Shown: piece after piece, positions 38,962 to 47,872 of the stretch
Layout of the letters: each line of letters opens with the position of its first letter
Numbering within the stretch: position 1 is the stretch's first letter
From: DATAGF01 sp963813355
Lineage (GTDB): Bacteria; Actinomycetota; Thermoleophilia; Miltoncostaeales; Miltoncostaeaceae
DNA: 64,000 nt
NCBI GenBank assembly: GCA_963813355.1
Contig: CAWEYS010000016.1
Location: forward strand, 225,434-289,433
Direction of reading: 5' to 3'
Translations under genes and position numbers: made by a program
The notes under the pieces: generated by a model
Told to the model about the DNA's origin: nothing
Databases searched by the model: none
The model's input: only the letters and a program-made list of their open reading frames with translations

Positions 38962-41362
38962 CCGCGGGATCGTAGCCGTGGCGCCCGAGCTCCGCCGGAT
39001 GGGGCTCGTCGGGCCCGGCCTCCATGCGCGCGAGCCACGGGATCCGGCGGACGGCGACGAGCAGGGCGATGCCGGCGGCCGAGCAGGCGGCGATGACCCA
39101 CCAGGCGTCCGAGGTCGGGACCTCCACGGCGAAGAAGTCGCGCAGCGCCTCCACCTGCAGACCCAGCGTGAAGACCAGCGCGAAGGCGGCGACCATGCCC
39201 CAGACCCAGGGCCTCACCCTCCGCCGCTCGACGCCGCGCTCGACCTCGATCACGATCCCGAGGCCGACGGCCGTCGCCACCACCACGGCGGCGCTGCGCC
39301 CCTGGATCACCGACAGGTCGAGCGGCCCGCGCACGATCAGGTAGGCGGCCGCGATCGCCGTCGCGGCGATGAGGCCGGCGGGCACGGCGAAGGCCCCAAG
39401 CGAGCGCAGGAAGCCCTCGCGGCGCACCGGCCCCGAGCTCTTGGAGAGCGCGAGGAAGAACGCCGGGATGCCGATCGTCAGCGACGAGGTGACGCTCAGG
39501 TGGCGGGGGAGGAACGGGAAGGCGATCGGCGCCAGCCCGAAGGTGGCCAGGAGCGCGGCCGAGTAGACCGACTTGGCGACGAACAGCTTCGCCACGCGGT
39601 GGGTGTTGCGGATGATCCGCCGCCCCTCCTCGACAGCCGCCGGGACGGTCGCGAACTGGTTCGTCAGCAGCACCAGGTCGCTCACGCCCTTGGCCATCTG
39701 GCTGCCGTTGCCCATCGCGATCGCGAGGCGCGCCTCCTTCAGCGCGAGCACGTCGTTGACGCCGTCGCCGCACATCGCGACGTAGCGCCCGCGCTCGGTG
39801 AGGCCGCGGATGAGCCGCCGCTTCTGCTCCGGGGTCACGCGGCCGAAGACCGTGGTGCGCATCGCCGCGTCGGCGAGCGCCCCGTCCTCCTCGGGGATGT
39901 CCGGCCCCGCGAGCGAGGCCTCGGCCCCCGGGACGCCGGCGGCCAGCGCGACCGCCTGGACCGTGTCGACGCCGTCGCCGCTGATGACCTTCAGGTCCAC
40001 GCCCTGCGAGGCGAGGAAGGCGACCGCGCCCACGGCCTCCTGCCGGAGGCCCTCGACGAGCAGGGCGATGCCGACCGGCTCGAGCCCGCCCGGCAGGTCC
40101 TCGCCCGAGAGCGGCGCCGCCGTGCGGGCCAGCAGGACCACCCGCCGCCGCTCGCGGGCGTGGCGCTCGATGGACTCGCGCAGCGGCCCGGGGACGGGGA
40201 CGCCGGCGCGCGCGAGGATGTCGGGCGCCCCCAGCACGAGCGTCCCGGTGCCGTCGATCTGCACGGCGCTCCACTTGCGCGCCGACGAGAAGGGCACCTC
40301 GGCCGCGACCGGCCGGGCCTCGGCCGGGATGCCCTCGGCGATCGCCTGGGAGGTGCTGTTGCGCGCGCCGGCGCTGGCGGCCAGCGCGCCGAGCAGCGCC
40401 CGGAGCTCGTCCTCGTCGTGGCCCGGGGCGGGCTCGACGGCCTCCAGCCGGATGCGGTTGTCCGTGAGCGTCCCGGTCTTGTCGAAGCAGACCGTGTCGA
40501 CGCTGGCCAGGCTCTCGACGGCGTTCAGCCGCTGCGCGAGCGTCCCCAGCCGCCCGAGCCTCACGGCGGCGACCGCGAACGTGAGGCTGGTCAGCAGCAC
40601 CAGCCCCTCGGGCACGAGGGGCACCAGGGCGGCGACGGCCGTGTCGATCGAGTCCGTGACCCCGCGGTCCTGGATGGCGAGCGCGATCACCAGCGCGATC
40701 GCGAGCGGGACCATCGCGGCGACGGTGATCTTGAGCACCGTGTTGATGTCGCGCTGGAGGGGGCTCAGGACGCTGCGGGTGCCGCGGGCCTCGGAGGCGA
40801 TGCGCTCGGCGAAGCTGTCGGCGCCCACGCTCTCCACCTCGTAGTCGCCGGCGCCGGCCGCGCAGTAGGCGCCGGACAGGACCTCGTCGCCCTCGGCCTT
40901 GGCGACCTGGTCGCTCTCGCCCGTGAGGATCGACTCGTCGATGGACAGCGCCCGGGCGGCGATGACGCGCCCGTCGGCGACGACCTGGTCGCCGGGCTCG
41001 AGGTGGACCGCGTCGCCCACGACGACCTGGTCGACGGGCAGCTCGGCGATCTCGGCGTCGCGCCAGGCGCGGGCCTTGGGCGCCGCGAGCAGGGAGAGCC
41101 GGTCCAGCGTGCGCTTGGCGCGCACCTCCTGGAAGATCCCGATCGCCGTGTTGGCGACGATCACGCCGCCGAAGAGGGCGTCGCGCGGGTCGCCGAAGAC
41201 CAGCACCAGCACGAGCAGCGTGCCGAGGATGAGGTTGAACACCGTGAAGGTGTTCGACCAGACGATGTCCCGGTAGCTGCGGCTCCCGCGCGGCGGCGGG
41301 CGCGGCGGCGACGCCTCGAGGCGCTCGCGCGCCTCGGCCGAGGTGAGGCCGAGGGCGGTCAT
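38915..41362 (-). CDS. Cation-translocating P-type ATPase, CtpE-like
   Basis: 815 residues. Phosphorylation motif CFDKTGTLTDNRI, actuator TGES (LTGESDQVAK), hinge MCGDGVNDVLALKEA and ion-site helix LVPLVPEGLVLLTSLTF are intact. The PEGL in membrane helix 4, rather than CPC, excludes heavy-metal pumps and fits CtpE-type Ca2+ exporters of mycobacteria; substrate is inference. A C-terminal extra helix pair precedes an acidic cytosolic tail. It runs into ilvD on the same strand. Confidence 0.9.
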   Translation of the reverse strand: MTALGLTSAEARERLEASPPRPPPRGSRSYRDIVWSNTFTVFNLILGTLLVLVLVFGDPRDALFGGVIVANTAIGIFQEVRAKRTLDRLSLLAAPKARAWRDAEIAELPVDQVVVGDAVHLEPGDQVVADGRVIAARALSIDESILTGESDQVAKAEGDEVLSGAYCAAGAGDYEVESVGADSFAERIASEARGTRSVLSPLQRDINTVLKITVAAMVPLAIALVIALAIQDRGVTDSIDTAVAALVPLVPEGLVLLTSLTFAVAAVRLGRLGTLAQRLNAVESLASVDTVCFDKTGTLTDNRIRLEAVEPAPGHDEDELRALLGALAASAGARNSTSQAIAEGIPAEARPVAAEVPFSSARKWSAVQIDGTGTLVLGAPDILARAGVPVPGPLRESIERHARERRRVVLLARTAAPLSGEDLPGGLEPVGIALLVEGLRQEAVGAVAFLASQGVDLKVISGDGVDTVQAVALAAGVPGAEASLAGPDIPEEDGALADAAMRTTVFGRVTPEQKRRLIRGLTERGRYVAMCGDGVNDVLALKEARLAIAMGNGSQMAKGVSDLVLLTNQFATVPAAVEEGRRIIRNTHRVAKLFVAKSVYSAALLATFGLAPIAFPFLPRHLSVTSSLTIGIPAFFLALSKSSGPVRREGFLRSLGAFAVPAGLIAATAIAAAYLIVRGPLDLSVIQGRSAAVVVATAVGLGIVIEVERGVERRRVRPWVWGMVAAFALVFTLGLQVEALRDFFAVEVPTSDAWWVIAACSAAGIALLVAVRRIPWLARMEAGPDEPHPAELGRHGYDPADAVEPVRTERPGQAP

Positions 41363-41392
41363 CGCGGGGCCTCGGGCCGCGCTGGCCCGGCC

Positions 41393-41572
41393 CTAGTCCT
41401 CGCCGTCCCCGGCGGCCCGCGCGCCCAGCGACGCGAGCGTGAAGAGCGAGAAGAGGATGCCCATCACGAAGGGCAGGTATCCGGCCTCGTGGCGGTCGAG
41501 CCAGCCGATGAACAGCAGCAGGACCGACAGCACCGCCAGGCCCGCCAGCATCCAGACGGGAAGTCCCCTCAT
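41393..41572 (-). CDS. 59-residue membrane protein upstream of the P-type ATPase
   Basis: Reads MRGLPVWMLAGLAVLSVLLL, FIGWLDRHEAGYLPFVMGIL, FSLFTLASLGARAAGDGED. Two hydrophobic helices joined by a short loop, acidic end. ATG preceded by ACGGAGAG. It lies 30 bases before the ATPase start in the same orientation, so it could be a small regulatory subunit; that is inference. Confidence 0.55.
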   Translation of the reverse strand: MRGLPVWMLAGLAVLSVLLLFIGWLDRHEAGYLPFVMGILFSLFTLASLGARAAGDGED

Positions 41573-41661
41573 CGCACTCTCCGTGGTCGCCGCGTCGCCG
41601 GCAGCCTACCGGGGCGACGGCCGGCCGGGCGGGGCGATCGTCCCTGGTATGGTGCCGCGCC

Positions 41662-41994
41662 ATGGCCGCGGAGCACGTCGAGGTTCGCGTCGAGGCGCGC
41701 GGCGATGAGACCCTGGTGCGCGTGGCCGGCGTGCTCGACGCGCTCGCGCTGCCCGAGGTGTCGCGCGAGCTCACCGACGCCCAGCGGGGCCCCGGGGCCG
41801 TCTACGTCAACCTCGAGGCGGTGACGTTCATCGACAGCCGGGGGCTCGGGGCTCTCCTGGCGGCCAACGAGCGTGCGCGCGAGGGCGCTCCGCCGGTCTT
41901 CATCTACCGCCCCTCGGAGGCCGTCCAGCGGCTGCTGGACGTGTCCGGCGTGCGCGGCGTGCTGGCCGAGGTCGAGGAGCTTCCGGCCGCCTAG
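41662..41994 (+). CDS. STAS-domain anti-sigma factor antagonist
   Basis: 110 residues, SpoIIAA-like. VRVEARGDETLVRVAGVLDA opens the fold and VNLEAVTFIDSRGLGALLAA carries the phosphorylatable Ser59 in the D-S-x-G-L motif. It would bind an anti-sigma/kinase partner when unphosphorylated. No partner kinase or sigma-B-type gene is adjacent; the partner must be elsewhere. ATG start, single promoter-proximal gene followed by the PNPOx-like gene 9 bases on. Confidence 0.9.
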   Translation: MAAEHVEVRVEARGDETLVRVAGVLDALALPEVSRELTDAQRGPGAVYVNLEAVTFIDSRGLGALLAANERAREGAPPVFIYRPSEAVQRLLDVSGVRGVLAEVEELPAA

Positions 41995-42003
41995 CCTTCG
42001 GGT

Positions 42004-42438
42004 ATGGGCCGCGACCCGACCATCCCCGAGCTGCCGGAGGGTATCGTCGCCGTGCTGGCGACCGTCGGGCCGGCGGGCCCCGTCGCCATCCCCGTGAGCG
42101 CGCTGGTGGGGGACGGGCCCGGGCGGCTGCTGTTCGCGCTCGCGGCCACCCGGGGCAGCACGGCCCGGCTGCGACGTGACCCACGCGCCGCCGTCGCCCT
42201 CAACGGGCCCGGCATGTCGCTCTGCGTCGAGGGCGCCGCCCGGATCGCGGCCGACCCGCTGCCCGGGGCGGAGTTCATGGTCGCCTTCCGCCTCGAGGGG
42301 GAGCGGATCAGGGATGCGCGCGGGCCGGCGACCGAGGTGGACGAGGGGATCCGCTGGCGCTGGACGGCCGCGGACGCCGCCGAGCGCCACGCCGCCGTGA
42401 TGGCGGCGCTCCGGGCGCTCCGCGCCCGACCGGGCTAG
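42004..42438 (+). CDS. Pyridoxamine 5'-phosphate oxidase-like (split-barrel) protein
   Basis: 144 residues. The flavin-binding split barrel is suggested by VAVLATVGPAGPVAIPVSALV and LLFALAATRGSTARLRRDPRAAVAL, typical of small PNPOx-like FMN or F420 proteins. No specific F420 motif is decisive. ATG 42004 follows the STAS gene by 9 bases. Its end overlaps the convergent cysA by 4 bases. Confidence 0.82.
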   Translation: MGRDPTIPELPEGIVAVLATVGPAGPVAIPVSALVGDGPGRLLFALAATRGSTARLRRDPRAAVALNGPGMSLCVEGAARIAADPLPGAEFMVAFRLEGERIRDARGPATEVDEGIRWRWTAADAAERHAAVMAALRALRARPG

Positions 42439-43416
42439 ATGCCCGCCCCGGCCGCGGCCTCGGCGAACACGCGCTCGTTGCGCGGCCGCACGAAGACCGT
42501 CCCGCCCGTCTCGAGGCCCAGCGCGTCGGCCACCTCGCGGGTCACCTGGGCGGACATCCGCTCGCCGTCGCCGTCGCGGCGCAGGTCGACGCGCACCTCC
42601 CAGCCCAGGTAGACGACGCGCTCGACCACGGCGGGGTCCGTCACCCCGTTGGGGCTGGCGCTCAGCTCGATGTCGTGGGGCCGCACGAAGGCCTCGCCGA
42701 GGCGGTTGACGCTGCCCATGAAGGTCATGACGAACTGGTTGACCGGGTGCTCGTAGAGCTCGCGCGCCGGGCCGACCTGCTCGATGCGGCCCTGGTCCAT
42801 GACGGCGATGTTGTCGGCGACCTCCATCGCCTCCTCCTGGTCGTGGGTGACCAGGACCGTCGTCTGGTGGACCTCCTCGTGCAGGCGCCGCAGCCAGTTG
42901 CGCAGCTCCTTGCGCACGCGGGCGTCCAGGGCCCCGAAGGGCTCGTCCAGCAGGAGGACCTTCGGCTCGACGGCCAGGGCCCGGGCGAGCGCCATGCGCT
43001 GGCGCTGGCCGCCCGAGAGCTGGCTCGGGTAGCGCCCGGCGAGCCCCTCGAGCTGCACGAGCGAGATCAGCTCGTCAACGCGGTCGCGGACCTCGCCCTT
43101 CGATCGGCGGCGGATCTTCAGGCCGAAGGCGATGTTCTCGCGCACGGTCATGTGCTTGAAGGCGGCGTAGTGCTGGAAGACGAAGCCCACGCCGCGCTTC
43201 TGGGTCGGCACGGAGGTCGCGTCCTCGCCCGAGATCTCGACCCGGCCGGTGTCCGGGCGTCTCGAGGCCGGCGATCACGCGCAGCAGGGTCGACTTGCCC
43301 GATCCGGACGGCCCGAGCAGCGCCGTCAGCGAGCCGCCGGCCACCTCGAGGTGGACATCGTCGAGCGCCACGAAGTCGCCGAAGCGCTTGGTGATGTTAG
43401 TGACCGTGATCGCCAC
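42435..43416 (-). CDS. cysA: Sulfate/thiosulfate ABC transporter ATP-binding protein, frameshifted
   Basis: ITVTNITKRFGDFVALDDVH and the Walker A GPSGSGKST are in one frame; VFQHYAAFKHMTVRENIAFG, LSGGQRQRMALARALA, LLLDEPFGALDARVRKELR and THDQEEAMEVAD are in the other. The shift is at about 43258: removing one C from ACGCCCGGACACC gives ETPDTGRVEISGED. The C-terminal TOBE-like domain (EAFVRPHDIELSA) completes a CysA of about 327 residues. Last gene of the sulfate import operon; its ATG overlaps the cysW end. Confidence 0.9.
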
Positions 43417-44281
43417 GGACGCCCTCCTTCCGGTTGAGCAGGTTCATGACGAGGACAGTCGCGAGCGCCAGGAGCGCGAGGACCACCGATACGCTATACG
43501 CGGCGACGTAGTCGAAGGACTGGAAGCTGCTCCTCCACGTGGAGCGTGAGGGTCTCGGTCTTCCCGGCGATCGCCCCGGACACCACCCGCACGGCGCCGT
43601 ACTCGCCGAGCGCGCGGGCGGTGGTGAGGACGATGCCGTAGATCAGGCCCCAGCGGATCGCCGGCAGCGTGATGCGCCAGAAGGTCGAGAACGCGCCCGA
43701 GCCCGAGGGTGGCGGCGGCCTCCTCCTGCTCGGTGCCGACCTCGCGCAGCACCGGGACGACCTCCCTCACCACGAACGGGCAGGCAGATGAAGATGGTGG
43801 CCAGGACCATGCCGGGCACCGCGAAGATGACCTGCGATGCCGAGGTCGTCGGTCGCCGGGCCGAACCAGCCGTCCTGCCCCCACACCAGGATGAGCGCGA
43901 GGCCGACCACCACGGGCGAGAGGGCGAGCGGCAGGTCGATGAGGGCGCTGATCAGCGGCTGGCCGGGCACGCGCCGGCGCACGAGGATCAGCGCCGCGAC
44001 CACGCCGAAGATCGCGTTCAGCGGCACGGCGATGGCGGTGATGGTGAGCGTCAGCTGGAGCGCGTGCAGCGCGGCCGGCGTGGTGACCGCGTCCCAGGCC
44101 GCGCCGAACCCGTCGTCGAAGGCGTTCCAGAAGACCAGCGCGAGCGGCGCGACCAGGATGACGGCGAGGTAGCCCAGGGCGACGAGGCGCAGGCCGTAGC
44201 GGCTGGCCAGCGTGGCGGCCTTCTGGCCCGGCGTGCCGGGCGGCCTGGTGGGGACGGGAGCGCGGTCGGGCTATCGGGCAT
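43397..44281 (-). pseudogene. cysW: Sulfate ABC transporter permease CysW, at least five frame breaks
   Basis: Stitching three frames gives a normal CysW: MPDSPT, GQKAATLASRYGLRLVALGY, VPLNAIFGVVAALILVRRRV, PGQPLISALIDLPLALSPVV, FVVREVVPVLREVGTEQEEA, FWRITLPAIRWGLIYG, ARALGEYGAVRVVSGAIAG, TETLTLHVE and SFDYVAAYSVSVVLALLA. The EAA loop is the EQEEAAATLG segment. Breaks fall near 44250, 43837, 43785, 43704 and 43530, most of them by one base next to C or G runs. The start overlaps the cysT stop and the end overlaps cysA. A working importer needs this subunit, so errors rather than decay are likely. Confidence 0.82.
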
Positions 44282-45107
44282 GGCGGGAGCTCCAGCGCTC
44301 GATGCCGGACAGGATGAGGAGGGCGGCCAGGGACAGCACGAGCAGGAACACGGCGACACGCTGCGGCCGACGTGCGGCTGTCCGGACTCGATCTGGCTGT
44401 AGATGTAGAAGGAGGCGACCTGGTCGTCGAAGGGGATGTTCCCGATGATCAGGACGAGCGAGCCGAACTCGCCGAGCGCGCGCGAGAAGGCCAGGCCGCA
44501 GCCGCCGATCACGGCCGGCAGCAGGTTGGGGAAGATGATGCGGCGGAAGATCGCGAAGGGCCCCGCGCCCAGCGACGCGGCGGCCTGCTCCATCTCGCGG
44601 TCGAGCTCGAGCAGCACCGGCTGGACGGCCCGCACGACGAACGGGAGCGTCACCAGCAGCAGCGCCACCACGATGCCGGCCTTCGTGAAGGCGATGTTGA
44701 TACCCGTCGGCCCGCGCGGCCCGTACAGGGCGAGCAGCGTCAGGCCGGCGACGATCGTGGGCAGCGCGAAGGGCAGGTCGATGAGGGAGTTGACGAAGCC
44801 CTTGCCCGGGAAGCGGTCGCGCACGAGCACCCAGGCGATCAGGGTGCCCATGACCGCGTTGATGACGGTCACGATCGCCGAGACGATCAGGGTCAGCTTG
44901 ACGGCGTACCAGGCCTGCGTCGTTCGTGATCGCGTCCCAGAACCCGCTCCAGCCGTCGTCGAAGGCGCCGGCCGTGAGGGCCGCCAGCGGGATGAGCACG
45001 ATGATGCTCATGTAGAGCACCGCGATGCCCATCCCGAGCGGGGCGACGGCGCGCCCCGCTCCGAAGGACACCCGGGGGACCCGGGCTGTCGACGCCGTGC
45101 TACTCAT
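44271..45107 (-). CDS. cysT: Sulfate ABC transporter permease CysT, two frame breaks
   Basis: Begins MSSTASTARVPRVSFGAGRA and the first helix MGIAVLYMSIIVLIPLAALT in one frame; VINAVMGTLIAWVLVRDRFP, IDLPFALPTIVAGLTLLALY, and LELDREMEQAAASLGAGPFA (EAA loop) in a second; FLLVLSLAALLILSGIERWS back in the first. Breaks at about 44923 and 44365. The joined protein (about 278 residues, six helices) is a typical CysT/CysU. ATG overlaps the end of the binding-protein gene by 8 bases. Confidence 0.86.
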   Translation of the reverse strand: MSSTASTARVPRVSFGAGRAVAPLGMGIAVLYMSIIVLIPLAALTAGAFDDGWSGFWDAITNDAGLVRRQADPDRLGDRDRHQRGHGHPDRLGARARPLPGQGLRQLPHRPALRAAHDRRRPDAARPVRAARADGYQHRLHEGRHRGGAAAGDAPVRRAGRPAGAARARPRDGAGRRVAGRGALRDLPPHHLPQPAAGRDRRLRPGLLARARRVRLARPDHREHPLRRPGRLLLHLQPDRVRTAARRPQRVAVFLLVLSLAALLILSGIERWSSRHAR

Positions 45108-46149
45108 CTTCCTGGCTGAACCCCCTGCCGGCGAAGATGTCGGCCATGACGCCCGTGTCCGGCTCGAAGAACTCGTCCTTGAACGCCTTCCAGCCGCCGA
45201 TCGCGTCGATCTCGAAGAGCCCGGGCGGGTCGGGGTAGGTGGACGCGTTCGCCTTCGCGACCGCCGGGTCAACCGAGCGGTAGCCCTTGGCGGCGAAGAC
45301 CTCCTGCGCCGGCGTGCTGAGCGCGTAGTCCACGAAGGCCTTGGCGGCCGTCGGGTTGCCGCTCGTCGCCGTCGCGGCGATGGGGTTCTGGATCAGGATG
45401 GTCTGGTCCGGGATGACGTAGTCGACGTCCTCGCCCGCCTGCTGGGCCGTGATGGCCTCGTTCTCGTAGGCGAGCAGCACGTCGCCCTTGCCGGCCGTGA
45501 ACACCTGCAGCGACTCGCGGGCGCCCTTGGGCTGCACGGGCACGTTCTCGAACAGCTGCTGGAGGTACTCGAGCGCCTCCTGCTTGGACTTGCCCTGCGC
45601 GAGCTGGGCGCCGTAGGCGGCGCCGATGTTCCACTGGGCGCCACCCGAGGTGAACGGGTTGGGCGTGATGACCTCGACGTCGTCCTTCACCAGGTCGTCC
45701 CAGGTCTGGATGTTCTTGGGGTTGCCCTTGCGGACCGCGAACACCACGATCGAGTTGCTGACGAAGCCCTTGGTCGGGCCCGACGCCCAGTTCGCGTCGA
45801 CGATGCCGGGCTCGACCAGGCGGTCGATGTCCGGGGCCAGCGAGAGGGCCAGCACGTCGGCGTCGAGGCCGGCCTCGACCGCGCGGCTCTGGTCGCCGGA
45901 CGGGCCGTAGGACTGCTCGAAGTCGATGCCCTCGCCGGCGGGGGTCGCCTGGAAGTCCGGGATGACCTGCTCGTAGACCTCGCGCGGGGTCGTGTAGCCG
46001 ACCAGTGTGAGGGTGGAGTCGCCCCCGCCCCCGCCTGCGGTATCGCCGCTCGCGCTGTCGTCATCGCCGCACCCGGCGGCGATGGCGAGGCCCACGGCGA
46101 CGAGCACGAGGGGGGCGAGAAGGGCTTTCTTTCTGTGACGTAGGATCAC
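45100..46149 (-). CDS. Sulfate ABC transporter substrate-binding lipoprotein
   Basis: 349 residues. Signal peptide with lipobox IAAGC before GDDDSASGD. The mature protein matches Sbp/CysP: STLTLVGYTTPREVYEQVIP, FEQSYGPSGDQSRAVEAGLD, DVLALSLAPDIDRLVE, ITPNPFTSGGAQWNIGAAYG (sulfate-binding serine/glycine region) and DVLLAYENEAI. First gene of the SBP-cysT-cysW-cysA operon, intact unlike the permeases. The spacer upstream carries a palindrome at 46275. Confidence 0.94.
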   Translation of the reverse strand: MILRHRKKALLAPLVLVAVGLAIAAGCGDDDSASGDTAGGGGGDSTLTLVGYTTPREVYEQVIPDFQATPAGEGIDFEQSYGPSGDQSRAVEAGLDADVLALSLAPDIDRLVEPGIVDANWASGPTKGFVSNSIVVFAVRKGNPKNIQTWDDLVKDDVEVITPNPFTSGGAQWNIGAAYGAQLAQGKSKQEALEYLQQLFENVPVQPKGARESLQVFTAGKGDVLLAYENEAITAQQAGEDVDYVIPDQTILIQNPIAATATSGNPTAAKAFVDYALSTPAQEVFAAKGYRSVDPAVAKANASTYPDPPGLFEIDAIGGWKAFKDEFFEPDTGVMADIFAGRGFSQEDE

Positions 46150-46274
46150 TCCACACTCCTTGGTCGGACAGGGGCCAAGCGGGTGAGTCGCGCCCTCCTC
46201 GTGGCCGCGGGGGGGGCGCGGTGCCGTTCGTGAAACCGGCGATGGTGGCCAGGATTACCGGAATATCCACGGTG

Positions 46275-46291
46275 CTTATCCGAAGGATAAG
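46275..46291. promoter_or_regulatory. Palindromic operator candidate upstream of the sulfate operon
   Basis: CTTATCCGAAGGATAAG is a perfect 7-bp inverted repeat around GAA, in an AT-richer island 126 bases before the binding-protein start and 58 before the divergent lyase gene. A looser GGAT...ATCC element (46252-46268) is next to it. The arrangement suits a dimeric repressor such as an Rrf2-type cysteine-metabolism regulator; which one is unknown. Confidence 0.5.
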
Positions 46292-46348
46292 TCGCGGTAG
46301 CATCGTGACGGGATCCGGGAATGTCAAGGAGGATCGGGGCGTGCGCGC

Positions 46349-47854
46349 GTGAGCGACGGCTACCTCGGCGCCGGGGGGCGCCTCGAGGGCGGTCCGGCCC
46401 CGGAGCTCGTGGCGGGCGCCTACGCCCACGAGATCGACGCGGCGCCGCGCCTCGCGCCGTGGCTCTCGCTGGCCGACCTGGCCCACGCCGTGGCGCTCGC
46501 CGAGGCCGGCGCGATCCCGGCCGGCGACGCGCGTGGGCTGCTGGGCGGCCTCCTCGACCTCGACGCCGCCGGCCCCGGCGCCCTGCCGTGGAGGCCCGAG
46601 CTCGGCGACGCCTTCAACTCGCGCGAGGCGGCGCTGACCGAGCGGGTCGGGCCGGCGGCGGCCGGATGGCTCAGCGCGGGACGGCCGCGGCGCGAGGCCT
46701 TCCGGGTCGCCCTGCGGCTGTGCGCCCGCGCCGGCGCCCTCGACCTGCACGACGCGGTGCTCGCCGCCGCCGACGCCATGACCGACCTCGCCGAGCGTCA
46801 CGCAGGCGACCTCGCCGCCGACTACACCTACCTCCAGCCCGCCCAGCCGACCACGATCGGCCATCTGCTGCTGGCCTACGCGGCCCCGGCGCTGCGCGAC
46901 GCCGAGCGCCTGCGGGCGGCCCACGCCCGGCTCGACCTGGGCGTCGCCGGAGCGGGCGGGAGCGCGGGCTCGCGCTGGCCGCTCGATCGCGCCCGGCTCG
47001 CCGACCTGCTCGGGTGCTCGGGCGTCGTCCCGCACACGAAGGACGCCATGTGGCAGGCGGACGTCTACGCCGAGCTGGTCGCCGCCGTGGCCATCGCGGC
47101 CACCCACGGCTCGCAGCTCGCCCAGGACCTCGAGATCCTCGCCAGCCGGGAATTCGGCGCGGTGGAGCTCGCGGACCGCCACAGCCGCGCGAGCGCGCTG
47201 ATGCCGCAGAAGCGCAACCCCTACGCCCTCGCCGCCATCCGCACCCAGGCCGGCGTCGCGGCCGGGGATCTCGCCGCGCTCCTGGTGACCCTGCACACCG
47301 GCTCCGCGCGGACGGACCACTTCCACCTCCTGAACGGCAGCGTGCCGCGGCTGCTCGACCAGTCGGCGGCCGTCGCCCGCCTCGAGGCCGAGGTGGTCGC
47401 CGGCCTGGAGCTCCGCCCCGACCGCTTCGCGCGCGCCGCGCGCGAGGGCTTCACGTCGGCCGCCGACGTCGCCGACGTGCTGGCCCAGGAGGCGGGCCTC
47501 GACTACCGCACCGCCCACCGCGTGGTCGGCCGCGCGGTGCGCGACCTGGTCGCCGAGGGCCTCCCGCCCGACGCGCTCACGCCCGAGCGGATCGCCCGGG
47601 CGGGGGAGGCCGCCGGCTCACCGGCGGTGATCTCCGCCGAGGCGCTCGCCGCCGCCCTCGACCCCGCCGCCGCGGCGGCCTCGCGGCTGCAGGCGGGCTC
47701 GTCGGCCCCGGGGGAGGTGGCCGCGATGGTCGCCGACGCCCGCCGGGCGATCGCGGCCGGGCGACGGTTCAGCGAGGACGCGCGAGCGGGGGAGGCGGTG
47801 GCGCGGGAGGCGCTGCTGGGACAGGCGCGGGCGCTGGCGGGCCGGCCGGGCTGA
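46349..47854 (+). CDS. Argininosuccinate lyase-like protein (fumarase/aspartase superfamily)
   Basis: 501 residues with the superfamily blocks LGDAFNSREAALTERVG, TYLQPAQPTTIGHLLLAY, LGVAGAGGSAGSRWPLDR and the C3 loop ASALMPQKRNPYALAAIRT. True ArgH normally has two serines before xMPQK and a Glu after NPD; here the second Ser is Ala and the Glu position is Ala, so activity on argininosuccinate is doubtful. No arginine genes are near. AAGGAGGA sits 14 bases before GTG 46349; a closer GTG (46341) gives only three codons. Divergent from the sulfate operon. Confidence 0.78.
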   Translation: MSDGYLGAGGRLEGGPAPELVAGAYAHEIDAAPRLAPWLSLADLAHAVALAEAGAIPAGDARGLLGGLLDLDAAGPGALPWRPELGDAFNSREAALTERVGPAAAGWLSAGRPRREAFRVALRLCARAGALDLHDAVLAAADAMTDLAERHAGDLAADYTYLQPAQPTTIGHLLLAYAAPALRDAERLRAAHARLDLGVAGAGGSAGSRWPLDRARLADLLGCSGVVPHTKDAMWQADVYAELVAAVAIAATHGSQLAQDLEILASREFGAVELADRHSRASALMPQKRNPYALAAIRTQAGVAAGDLAALLVTLHTGSARTDHFHLLNGSVPRLLDQSAAVARLEAEVVAGLELRPDRFARAAREGFTSAADVADVLAQEAGLDYRTAHRVVGRAVRDLVAEGLPPDALTPERIARAGEAAGSPAVISAEALAAALDPAAAAASRLQAGSSAPGEVAAMVADARRAIAAGRRFSEDARAGEAVAREALLGQARALAGRPG

Positions 47855-47856
47855 CC

Positions 47857-47872
47857 CGGCGGCGATCCGCCG
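47857..47872 (+). terminator. Hairpin after the lyase-like gene
   Basis: CGGCGG / CCGCCG stem of 6 bp with CGAT loop, three bases after the stop. Short and without a T-run, so only a candidate. Confidence 0.4.
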
